Below are positions 1 to 4,879 of a stretch of 7,721 nucleotides of DNA, in pieces. A program made the position numbers and the translations under genes. Location: assembly GCA_017959625.1 (NCBI GenBank), contig JAGDAG010000069.1:1-7721 (forward strand), read 5' to 3'. Under the pieces are notes generated by a model. The model worked only from the letters and a program-made list of their open reading frames with translations. It was not told where the DNA came from and made no database searches. The first letter of the stretch is position 1. Each line of letters begins with the position of its first letter. Source of the DNA: Abditibacteriota bacterium (GTDB lineage: Bacteria > Armatimonadota > UBA5829).

Positions 1-63
1 CTCCTTCGGAGAGTAAGGAAAGGCAAAACCATCCTTTACGGGATTTCTTCCCCAAAATGCCGC

Positions 64-95
64 AAAAATGCCCTGCATTTTTATGCCATTGGCAT
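64..95. repeat. Two adjacent short hairpins
   Basis: Positions 64-71 (AAAAATGC) and 75-82 (GCATTTTT) form a perfect 8-bp inverted repeat around a 3-nt loop. It is followed directly by ATGCC (83-87) / GGCAT (91-95) around ATT. The first hairpin is flanked by an A-run on one side and a T-run on the other, so it could act as a weak terminator on either strand, perhaps for a gene just left of the window. The stem is AT-rich, so this is only a possibility. Confidence 0.5.
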
Positions 96-143
96 TTTGG
101 CCGAAATGACATTAGCAAGATCTATGACAGGGAGATTTCTTAC

Positions 144-165
144 CGGTTCGCCATAAGGCGAACCG
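144..165. repeat. Perfect 9-bp inverted repeat (hairpin)
   Basis: CGGTTCGCC (144-152) and GGCGAACCG (157-165) are exact reverse complements around the 4-nt loop ATAA. No T-run follows on either strand, so it is not a canonical intrinsic terminator. It may be an extragenic palindrome, an operator, or part of a structured transcript. The sequence alone does not decide between these. Confidence 0.55.
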
Positions 166-248
166 CCGAGATGATCCGCATCAGCCAATACTTCCGCCGG
201 GATGATACGGACACATAGCTGAGCGCTGCGCTCCTTGATCGGCCCCCC

Positions 249-374
249 CCGTTTTCCTTGCGCCGTCATTCCGACGGCTTATAAGGAAGGCGGAAAACGG
301 TGCCCCCGAAGATCCCACAGCCTCCTTCGCCTCGGCGCTTTGCGCCGTTCGTATTGCGAAGTCGGCGGGATGAC
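249..374. repeat. Nested palindromic element, interspersed-repeat-like
   Basis: Several exact inverted repeats are nested here: CCGTTTTCC (249-257) with GGAAAACGG (292-300); inside that, GCCGTC (262-267) with GACGGC (273-278), and the alternative TTCCTT (254-259) with AAGGAA (283-288). Further right, CTTCGC (325-330) pairs with GCGAAG (356-361) around a perfect core stem CGGCGC-TTT-GCGCCG (333-347). The segment 265-374 begins GTCATTCC and ends GGGATGAC, an imperfect terminal inverted repeat. Intergenic palindromic repeats with GTCATTCC...GGATGAC-like ends are seen in many bacterial genomes. Only one copy is visible here, so repeat status is inferred and not shown. A structured RNA remains possible. 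Confidence 0.5.
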
Positions 375-396
375 CCGGAGCGCTATTGAACGGCGC

Positions 397-409
397 GGGG
401 CTAAGCCCC
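397..409. repeat. Short GC hairpin downstream of the minus-strand operon
   Basis: GGGGC (397-401) and GCCCC (405-409) form a perfect 5-bp stem around TAA. The outer segments CGGCG (391-395) and CGCCG (416-420) can also pair. It lies just past the intrinsic terminator of the minus-strand operon, so it may be a back-up transcription-stop structure. No T-run follows. Confidence 0.35.
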
Positions 410-424
410 AAATTCCGCCGGACG

Positions 425-448
425 AAAAAAAAAAGCGCTTGCGCGCTT
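425..448 (-). terminator. Rho-independent terminator of the RRE/kinase/peptidase operon
   Basis: Read on the minus strand, AAGCGC (448-443), a GCAA loop (442-439) and GCGCTT (438-433) form a perfect stem-loop that runs into ten T residues (434-425). The loop is a GNRA-type tetraloop. The 5' arm overlaps the TAA stop codon (449-447) of the peptidase gene, so the terminator is fused to the end of the coding sequence. Layout and orientation make it the end of the minus-strand operon. Confidence 0.85.
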
Positions 449-917
449 ATTTGTTTTCCCGGTCCGGCAGAACGAAATATTCCGGCCTCATGCGCCTCAG
501 CGCCGCCAGCAGATACCTCCGCAGGGGGAAGAGCGCCAGCCACGCCCCCACCCATACCCTTTGGGAAAAGGCCTTTGCGGAAAGGCGCCGGCCGTCTCTT
601 ATAATGGCAGTGGATACTGCCAGCACGTGCCTGTCCTCTACGCCTTCCTCGGGGGATATCTGTCCGTCGCCGCACATGACGTAGGCTCCGTCCTTTGCCC
701 GGAGCACCCTGTGGAGCACGAAGGCGCCGCTGTCCCTGCGGTAAAACAAAAGGTCGCCCCTTTTGTAGGGCGGCGCTTTTCTGGCCAGGGTCACCTGATC
801 CTTTCCGTGGCGCAGGGTGGGCGCCATGCTTTTGCCGGTGATGGTGAAGGTCACCTCTTTTCCCTCGTTGAGATACTGCTCCATTACGGGAAAAAGATCG
901 TCCAGTCCGGCAAGCAT
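447..917 (-). CDS. Small S24/S26-family serine peptidase (SipW/Sec11-like)
   Basis: A 156-aa protein with the S26 signature ITGKSMAPTL at residues 26-35, placing the catalytic serine at S30. A second conserved box, FVLHRV (66-71), has a histidine at H69 where classical bacterial signal peptidases I carry the general-base lysine; this Ser/His arrangement is that of SipW, archaeal and ER (Sec11) enzymes. A GDG box (83-85) and D95 are candidate acidic residues. There is no N-terminal membrane anchor; the only hydrophobic stretch is near the C-terminus (about 122-140) and is broken by two arginines, so it may be a peripheral or re-entrant helix. The ATG overlaps the stop of the PqqD-like gene by 1 nt (TAATG), with a weak purine-rich AAAAAGGG 11 nt upstream, implying translational coupling. 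Family assignment is firm. The substrate is unknown, and cleavage of a peptide handled by its operon partners is an inference. Confidence 0.88.
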   Translation of the reverse strand: MLAGLDDLFPVMEQYLNEGKEVTFTITGKSMAPTLRHGKDQVTLARKAPPYKRGDLLFYRRDSGAFVLHRVLRAKDGAYVMCGDGQISPEEGVEDRHVLAVSTAIIRDGRRLSAKAFSQRVWVGAWLALFPLRRYLLAALRRMRPEYFVLPDRENK

Positions 918-1180
918 TATTCGGCAAGCCCTTTTTCCAGAAGCTCCGCGGCAAATTTTTTCACGTCCGCTTCCGCCTTTTCCGGCGCGATGCCGTATTC
1001 CTGCGCCACAGCCCGGGCGGTCTCTTCCGGGGTCTTTCCCACTTCAAGCTGCCGCCACATAAAAGCCGCGGTGCCGTTGAGCCTGATCATTTTGCTGAAA
1101 TCCGCCGAATCCGGCCCCACGTTTATCACCACGTTCTCCCCCGCAAGGGCCTTCAGCATATAGCCTTCTTTTATCTTCAT
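917..1180 (-). CDS. PqqD-like protein (RiPP recognition element fold)
   Basis: An 87-aa protein with the length and layout of the PqqD family. It has an N-terminal strand region (KIKEGYMLKALAGENVVIN, residues 2-20), the conserved central block MIRLNGTAAFMW (31-42) starting the winged-helix part, then the acidic/helical C-terminal half with EEYG-like EYGIAPEKAEADVKKF (61-76) and a closing AAELLEKGL helix. PqqD-like domains bind the leader of a precursor peptide and present it to a modifying enzyme, so a peptide-recognition role is the family-based expectation. The ATG overlaps the upstream kinase-like gene by ATGA (1177-1180) and has AAAAGGA (1196-1190) 9 nt upstream. No precursor peptide gene is seen beside it. 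Confidence 0.88.
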   Translation of the reverse strand: MKIKEGYMLKALAGENVVINVGPDSADFSKMIRLNGTAAFMWRQLEVGKTPEETARAVAQEYGIAPEKAEADVKKFAAELLEKGLAE

Positions 1181-2052
1181 ACAATACCGTCCTTTTCAAA
1201 AGCCTCCAGGGCGAGCCGGGGGGTCTCTTCTCCCATGGTGCAGTCCAGCATATACACCGGGGTCTTCTCCAGAAGCCTGCCCAGGGCGTCGTACACGGCC
1301 TCCGCCGCCCGTTTGTTGTAGTGGGAAACGCAAAGCTCCCGGTAGACCGGGGCAAACACGTCTGCGGGCCGCAGCCTTTCGATACGGGGAACGCCGCCGC
1401 GCCTTATGAGGACCAGGGCGCCCATGGGGAGGCTGATATCCCGGTTCACGGGATCCGAACCGCTCCAGGGGATGCCGCAGAGGGTGGGGACGCCCCCGGG
1501 AAAACAGACTGCGGGCCTGTCTTCGTTTATCTTCACCGTCTCTTTCGGCCAGAGTTTTTCCCACAGGGAAGCCTGGGTGGATTTCCCCACGCCGGGGCGG
1601 GCGGAGAAAACTACGCCCTTTCCCCTGAAGCCGATGGCCGCGCCGTGGAGCACCATATCCCCTTCCAGGGCGAGCCTGTCGCAGAAGGCGTTGCAGCTGT
1701 ATCTGTATTCAATGGCGGTGCGGGTGGAGTATCTGTAGGTATAGTTTTCACGGAACCACATCTCCGCCCGGGACGCGTCCGGGCTCACCCGGAAAATGAA
1801 CGTCGTTTCACCCTCCGGGTTATTGCTCACGGAGCATATGGTCCCGTCCTCGAGGGTGACGCATTTTTTGAAGGGGTCGAGCCTTTTCTCTTTTCCTTCG
1901 GGCGCGGACAGCTCCGCCGCAAGATGCGAAACGCAGATGAGATCCGGCCTGCCGGAATGCCCGTCGGCGTATTCGCGGAAGCGCTCGCGGAAATAATCCC
2001 CGTGGAGCAGCTCCAGGTCCACGGTAAGGCCGCAGCATTTCAGTTTCAGCAA
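1177..2052 (-). CDS. HPr-kinase/PEPCK-fold P-loop protein (peptide-cluster kinase-like)
   Basis: A 291-aa protein counted from a TTG start at 2052-2050. The N-terminal half (about 1-130) is a poorly conserved domain. The C-terminal half has the HPr-kinase/PEPCK-like pattern: VLHGAAIGFRGKGVVFS (134-150), Walker A ARPGVGKST (151-159), INEDRP (175-180) as the acidic metal/nucleotide site, and GIPWSG (193-198). Relatives occur beside PqqD-like proteins in RiPP clusters, and in some lasso-peptide clusters such a kinase phosphorylates the peptide; that role here is inferred. The TTG start is chosen because AGGAGG (2064-2059) lies 6 nt upstream and an extended -10 promoter lies just beyond. A longer in-frame ATG at 2106 sits at the -35 and would add 18 residues that such a transcript would not carry. 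It is the first gene of the three-gene operon. True HprK of the sugar phosphotransferase system is unlikely. Confidence 0.86.
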   Translation of the reverse strand: MLKLKCCGLTVDLELLHGDYFRERFREYADGHSGRPDLICVSHLAAELSAPEGKEKRLDPFKKCVTLEDGTICSVSNNPEGETTFIFRVSPDASRAEMWFRENYTYRYSTRTAIEYRYSCNAFCDRLALEGDMVLHGAAIGFRGKGVVFSARPGVGKSTQASLWEKLWPKETVKINEDRPAVCFPGGVPTLCGIPWSGSDPVNRDISLPMGALVLIRRGGVPRIERLRPADVFAPVYRELCVSHYNKRAAEAVYDALGRLLEKTPVYMLDCTMGEETPRLALEAFEKDGIV

Positions 2053-2064
2053 TTCGATCCTCCT
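2050..2064 (-). promoter_or_regulatory. Ribosome-binding site and TTG start of the kinase-like gene
   Basis: On the minus strand a perfect AGGAGG (2064-2059) is followed by a 6-nt spacer and TTG (2052-2050). This fixes the start of the kinase-like gene 18 codons inside the longest open frame. No other in-frame start near it has a comparable site. Confidence 0.8.
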
Positions 2065-2072
2065 TTCGGCTA

Positions 2073-2084
2073 CTATAATTATAG
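2073..2084. promoter_or_regulatory. 12-bp perfect palindrome covering the minus-strand -10
   Basis: CTATAATTATAG (2073-2084) equals its own reverse complement, so it carries TATAAT on both strands (minus 2083-2078, plus 2074-2079). It contains the -10 of the minus-strand promoter. It could be a coincidental product of the -10 sequence or a binding site for a dimeric regulator; no second copy was noticed in the window. Confidence 0.4.
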
Positions 2085-2106
2085 CATACGGCGGCGCGGC
2101 GCGCAA
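2078..2106 (-). promoter_or_regulatory. Sigma70-type promoter of the kinase/RRE/peptidase operon
   Basis: On the minus strand a consensus TATAAT (2083-2078) is preceded by TG at the extended -10 position (TGCTATAAT). TTGCGC (2106-2101), a partial -35 match, lies upstream with a 17-nt spacer. Predicted initiation is near 2071, giving a leader of about 20 nt that contains the AGGAGG site. Confidence 0.75.
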
Positions 2107-2114
2107 ACCTCCGC

Positions 2115-2144
2115 TTGAAAAATGCCCGCCCGTAATAGTATAAT
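2115..2144 (+). promoter_or_regulatory. Sigma70-type promoter of the ftsEX operon
   Basis: TTGAAA (2115-2120) and TATAAT (2139-2144) are separated by 18 nt. Predicted initiation is near 2151, which leaves a very short leader of roughly 13 nt that just includes the AGGAG (2153-2157) ribosome-binding site before the ftsE ATG. A second TATAAT at 2147-2152 abuts that site and is too close to the start codon to be the main -10. The promoter is back to back with that of the minus-strand operon, with only 8 nt between the two -35 hexamers. Confidence 0.75.
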
Positions 2145-2163
2145 ATTATAATAGGAGATTTGT

Positions 2164-2847
2164 ATGATAAAGTTTCAAAACGTAAGCGTACGGTACGATA
2201 ACGGCGTCCACGCCCTCAACGATATTTCCTTTGAGGCGGAAAAGGGCGAATTCATTTTTCTTATAGGTTCCACCGGCAGCGGCAAATCCACCCTGCTGAA
2301 GACTATTTACAAGCAGGTGAACCCCACCGCGGGGAGCATTTTCATAAACGGCACCGACCTGGGAAGCCTGAAGGAAAGGCAGATACCCCTTCTGCGGCAG
2401 AAGCTGGGGATAGTTTTTCAGGACTACAAGCTGCTGCCCACCAAAAACCTGTGGGAAAACCTGGCCTTCGTGCTGCGGTCCGTGGGAAGGGACAAACGGG
2501 AGATAAAGGGGCTCATCTCCGAGATACTGGAGTTCGTGGGCCTGGCAGCCAAGCCCGACGCCCTGCCCCGGGAGCTCTCGGGAGGCGAACAGCAGAGGGC
2601 GGCCATCGCCAGGGCGCTGGTGAACCGGCCACAGATACTCATCGCCGACGAGCCCACCGGCAACCTGGACCCCACCACCAGCATGGAGATCATGGAGATA
2701 CTGGACATAATCAACCGCGAAGCGAATATGACCATGATAATCGCCACCCACGACAAAAACGTGGTGAACTCCATGAAAAAGCGGGTGATAGCCCTGGAGA
2801 AGGGAGAGATAGTCCGGGACGAAAAGGAGGCGACCTACGATGAATAA
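2164..2847 (+). CDS. ftsE: Cell-division ATP-binding protein FtsE
   Basis: A 227-aa ABC ATPase, the usual FtsE length. It shows Walker A GSTGSGKST (35-43), Q-loop FQD (85-87) followed by the FtsE-type YKLLP, signature LSGGEQQR (138-145), Walker B ILIADE (158-163), D-loop NLDP (167-170) and the H-loop histidine at 196 in ATHD. FtsE works as a cytoplasmic dimer bound to FtsX and powers conformational signalling across the membrane to a cell-wall hydrolase at the division site or side wall. It does not transport a substrate. The ATG has AGGAG 6 nt upstream and follows its own promoter, making it the first gene of the plus-strand operon. It overlaps ftsX by 8 nt. Identity is supported both by sequence and by the adjacent ftsX. 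Confidence 0.95.
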   Translation: MIKFQNVSVRYDNGVHALNDISFEAEKGEFIFLIGSTGSGKSTLLKTIYKQVNPTAGSIFINGTDLGSLKERQIPLLRQKLGIVFQDYKLLPTKNLWENLAFVLRSVGRDKREIKGLISEILEFVGLAAKPDALPRELSGGEQQRAAIARALVNRPQILIADEPTGNLDPTTSMEIMEILDIINREANMTMIIATHDKNVVNSMKKRVIALEKGEIVRDEKEATYDE

Positions 2848-3754
2848 GACCCTGCGGCTCATAGATTATTCGATTTCCGAGGCCATAGAAAGCATACGCC
2901 GCAACGGCTACGCAGGGCTGGCGGTGGTGAGCACCACTGCCTTCACCCTTTGCATACTGTGGTCCTTCGTGATGGTGAGCGTGGCGGCGGCGGGCTACAC
3001 CGACCGCCAGGTGGACAGGTTCGAGATAAGCGTTTTCATGAAGGTGGATTCCACCCTGGAGGACGCGGAGGCCCTTGCGAACAAGATAAAAGCCCTCCCC
3101 GGCGTGGGAAAGGTGACCCTGAAGCAGAAAGAGGAAGAGTGGGAAAACTTCAAGATAAAGCACTCCTATCTGGACGCCGGAGGGCTCCCCATAGACACCC
3201 TGCCCTACGCCATGTCGGTACAGCCCAAAAGCCCGGAGGACACGGTGTCCGTAGCCGAAGCCATACGGAAGCTGCAGGGCATAGACGCAGTCTTTGAAAG
3301 GCAGGAATTCTATACCAAGATACTCGCCATCTCCAAGGTGATAAAATGGGCGGGCCTCATCGGCGCCGCGGTGCTGTTTTTCGTATGCGCCGCCATTATC
3401 GGCAACGCTATCAAGCTTTCCATATACGCCCGCCGGCTGGAGATACAGACCATGCAGCTGGTGGGGGCCACCTGGGCCTTTATCCGCTCGCCCTTCATAT
3501 ACGAAGGCATGTTTTTCGGCGCCTGCGGAGCCGTTATAGGCGCGGTGGTGGTGATACTGGGCAACAACCTTATATCCTCGAACATCCGCACCTTCCTGAA
3601 AATGACCGAGCTGCTGCAGTCGCCCATGCCCGGAAAAACGGTATTCTGGGGGATGCTGCTCTGCGGCGTGGCGATAGGCGCCCTGGGCAGCCTCAACGCC
3701 GTGAACCGGTTCATCACCAGATACGCTTCTCCCGGAGAATCTGTCAATGAATAA
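2840..3754 (+). CDS. ftsX: Cell-division permease-like protein FtsX
   Basis: A 304-aa membrane protein with the FtsX layout: short cytoplasmic N-terminus, TM1 (about 25-52), a large extracytoplasmic loop of about 115 residues (53-168), TM2 (about 170-192), TM3 (about 219-241) and TM4 (about 267-290). After TM2 comes the family block RRLEIQTMQLVGA (198-210) with FIRSPF (214-219) and YEG. The large loop is the part that binds the hydrolase coiled coil in studied systems. The ATG lies within the 3' end of ftsE (ATGAATAA, 8-nt overlap) with AAGGAGG 9 nt upstream, so the two subunits are translationally coupled. The partner hydrolase is probably the next gene. Confidence 0.95.
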   Translation: MNKTLRLIDYSISEAIESIRRNGYAGLAVVSTTAFTLCILWSFVMVSVAAAGYTDRQVDRFEISVFMKVDSTLEDAEALANKIKALPGVGKVTLKQKEEEWENFKIKHSYLDAGGLPIDTLPYAMSVQPKSPEDTVSVAEAIRKLQGIDAVFERQEFYTKILAISKVIKWAGLIGAAVLFFVCAAIIGNAIKLSIYARRLEIQTMQLVGATWAFIRSPFIYEGMFFGACGAVIGAVVVILGNNLISSNIRTFLKMTELLQSPMPGKTVFWGMLLCGVAIGALGSLNAVNRFITRYASPGESVNE

Positions 3755-4865
3755 ACTCCGGGCGGCTCTTCTGGCTTTTGCTTTGTGCCTTTGCGTTTCC
3801 GCCCTTCCCGCGGACACCCTCAACAATCAGCTGAAGAAGGTGGAAAGCAAAATAAGCAGCATAAACAAAGAGCTGAAACAGAAAAAAATAGAAAAAAGCG
3901 CCGCGGTCTCCCGCCTGCGCCAGCACGACAAGCAGCTGGAGCAGGCCCAGAGCCAGGTGGCCCGCAGCCAGATAAAGCTGGCCCAGGCCCGCACCGAGCT
4001 GGAGGCCGTGGATTCCCGCCTGGAGATAGCCCAGAAAAACCTGGACCGGCGGGAAGCCCTGCTCCGCCGGCGCATAGTGGATATCTACGAGGGAGGCGAC
4101 ATCGACTATCTGAACGTGTTTCTGAACACCACCGATATGTGGGATTTTGTGACGCACACCTACTATATCAAAAAGATGATAGAATACGATTCGCACCTCA
4201 TAAAACAGATAAAGCTGGAACGCAACAATATACGGGCGGAAAAGGCCAAAAAGGAAGAAGCCGTCCGAAGGCTGCAGAGCGCCCAGAAGGAACTGATCTA
4301 CCGCCGCAACAAGGTGGCGAAGGTCTCCAAGGAAAAGCGGGCGGCGGTGCAGAAGATCGAGAACGACCGGCGCCAGCTGGAGCTGGCTCTCCGGGCCAAG
4401 GAAAAGGAATCCGCCCGCATCGAAAAAAAGATACGGGAATACCTCCGCAGCCAGAAGGGCAAAAGCTACTACTATTCCGGGCCGAAGATCAAGGGCAAGC
4501 TTCCCCTGCCCTGCGCCGGGCGCATCTCCAGCCGTTTCGGCATGCGCTTCCATCCCATCAGAAAAAGATACAAGCTGCACACGGGGGTGGATATAGCGGC
4601 CCCCACCGGCACCGCCATACACGCCTCGGCGGCGGGAGTAGTGCTGTCCGCCGGCTGGTCGGGAGCCTACGGCAACGCAGTCATACTGCAGCACGGCGGC
4701 GGCGTCTCCACCCTTTACGGGCACTGCTCCAGAGTGCTGGTCCGCAAGGGGCAGAAGGTAAGCAAGGGACAGGTGATAGCCAAGGTGGGGAGCACCGGCT
4801 ATTCCACGGGCCCCCACTGCCATTTTGAGAAAAGGGTCAACGGCAAGCCCGTGAACCCCATGTAA
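3747..4865 (+). CDS. EnvC-like coiled-coil M23 (LytM) peptidoglycan hydrolase, likely FtsEX effector
   Basis: A 372-aa exported protein. Residues 1-19 or 1-22 are a signal peptide (Lys/Arg start, hydrophobic ALLAFALCLCVSA). Residues about 24-235 form a long, charged coiled coil in two halves with a non-coiled insert near 115-145 (YEGGDIDYLNVFL...). The C-terminal M23 domain (about 250-372) retains the metal and catalytic residues: H278 and D282 (HTGVD), H326 (YGH), H357 and H359 (HCH). It is therefore expected to be an active endopeptidase, unlike catalytically dead EnvC of E. coli, which only activates amidases. The order ftsE-ftsX-hydrolase and the 8-nt overlap with ftsX point to control by FtsEX, as known for EnvC, PcsB and RipC. 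GGAG lies 9 nt before the ATG. Unusual are cysteines next to two active-site histidines (C327, C358). Confidence 0.93.
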   Translation: MNKLRAALLAFALCLCVSALPADTLNNQLKKVESKISSINKELKQKKIEKSAAVSRLRQHDKQLEQAQSQVARSQIKLAQARTELEAVDSRLEIAQKNLDRREALLRRRIVDIYEGGDIDYLNVFLNTTDMWDFVTHTYYIKKMIEYDSHLIKQIKLERNNIRAEKAKKEEAVRRLQSAQKELIYRRNKVAKVSKEKRAAVQKIENDRRQLELALRAKEKESARIEKKIREYLRSQKGKSYYYSGPKIKGKLPLPCAGRISSRFGMRFHPIRKRYKLHTGVDIAAPTGTAIHASAAGVVLSAGWSGAYGNAVILQHGGGVSTLYGHCSRVLVRKGQKVSKGQVIAKVGSTGYSTGPHCHFEKRVNGKPVNPM

Positions 4866-4879
4866 GAGGCGCAATATTG
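4864..4879 (+). promoter_or_regulatory. Ribosome-binding site and TTG start of the PHP phosphatase
   Basis: AAGAGG (4864-4869), which overlaps the stop of the hydrolase gene, lies 7 nt before a TTG (4877-4879). The TTG is followed directly by KRIDYHVHT, the expected N-terminus of a PHP protein, so no upstream ATG is needed. Confidence 0.75.

Larger units (their letters stand above)
1..446. other. Left-end non-coding region with hairpins; no convincing gene
   Basis: I find no gene I would defend here. Two plus-strand frames are open from the window edge: frame 1 to a TAA at 154-156, and frame 3 to a TAG at 216-218 (71 sense codons, ending in a charged, Arg-rich tail). Either could be the 3' end of a gene cut by the edge, but neither has a recognisable domain, and perfect hairpins lie inside both frames. 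The minus-strand frame at 81-269 begins inside the palindromic element, and no ribosome-binding site was identified for it. What is present is a series of short inverted repeats, a C8 homopolymer at 243-250, a nested palindromic element (249-374) and the terminator of the minus-strand operon (425-448). Confidence 0.6.

Noticed and set aside
81..269. 62-aa minus-strand open frame at the left end as a possible precursor peptide
   Set aside because: Its start lies in the palindromic element, it lies downstream of the operon terminator, it contains the 144-165 hairpin, and it has no leader/core pattern.
1..446. CRISPR array or tandem-repeat locus
   Set aside because: The repeats are inverted hairpins of differing sequence. 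There is no regularly spaced direct repeat.
235..684. 149-aa plus-strand open frame across the palindromic region
   Set aside because: It runs through hairpins, the A-tract of the terminator and the antisense of the S26 peptidase, with no motif.
447..2052. Complete lasso-peptide or PQQ biosynthesis cluster
   Set aside because: No asparagine-synthetase-like cyclase, transglutaminase-like protease, radical-SAM enzyme or precursor gene is present.
1321..2118. 265-aa plus-strand open frame opposite the kinase-like gene
   Set aside because: It has no domain and lies antisense to a gene with P-loop and PWSG motifs, a promoter and a ribosome-binding site.
2711..3826. 371-aa minus-strand open frame opposite ftsX
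   Set aside because: It is a shadow of ftsX, whose membrane topology and family motifs are clear.
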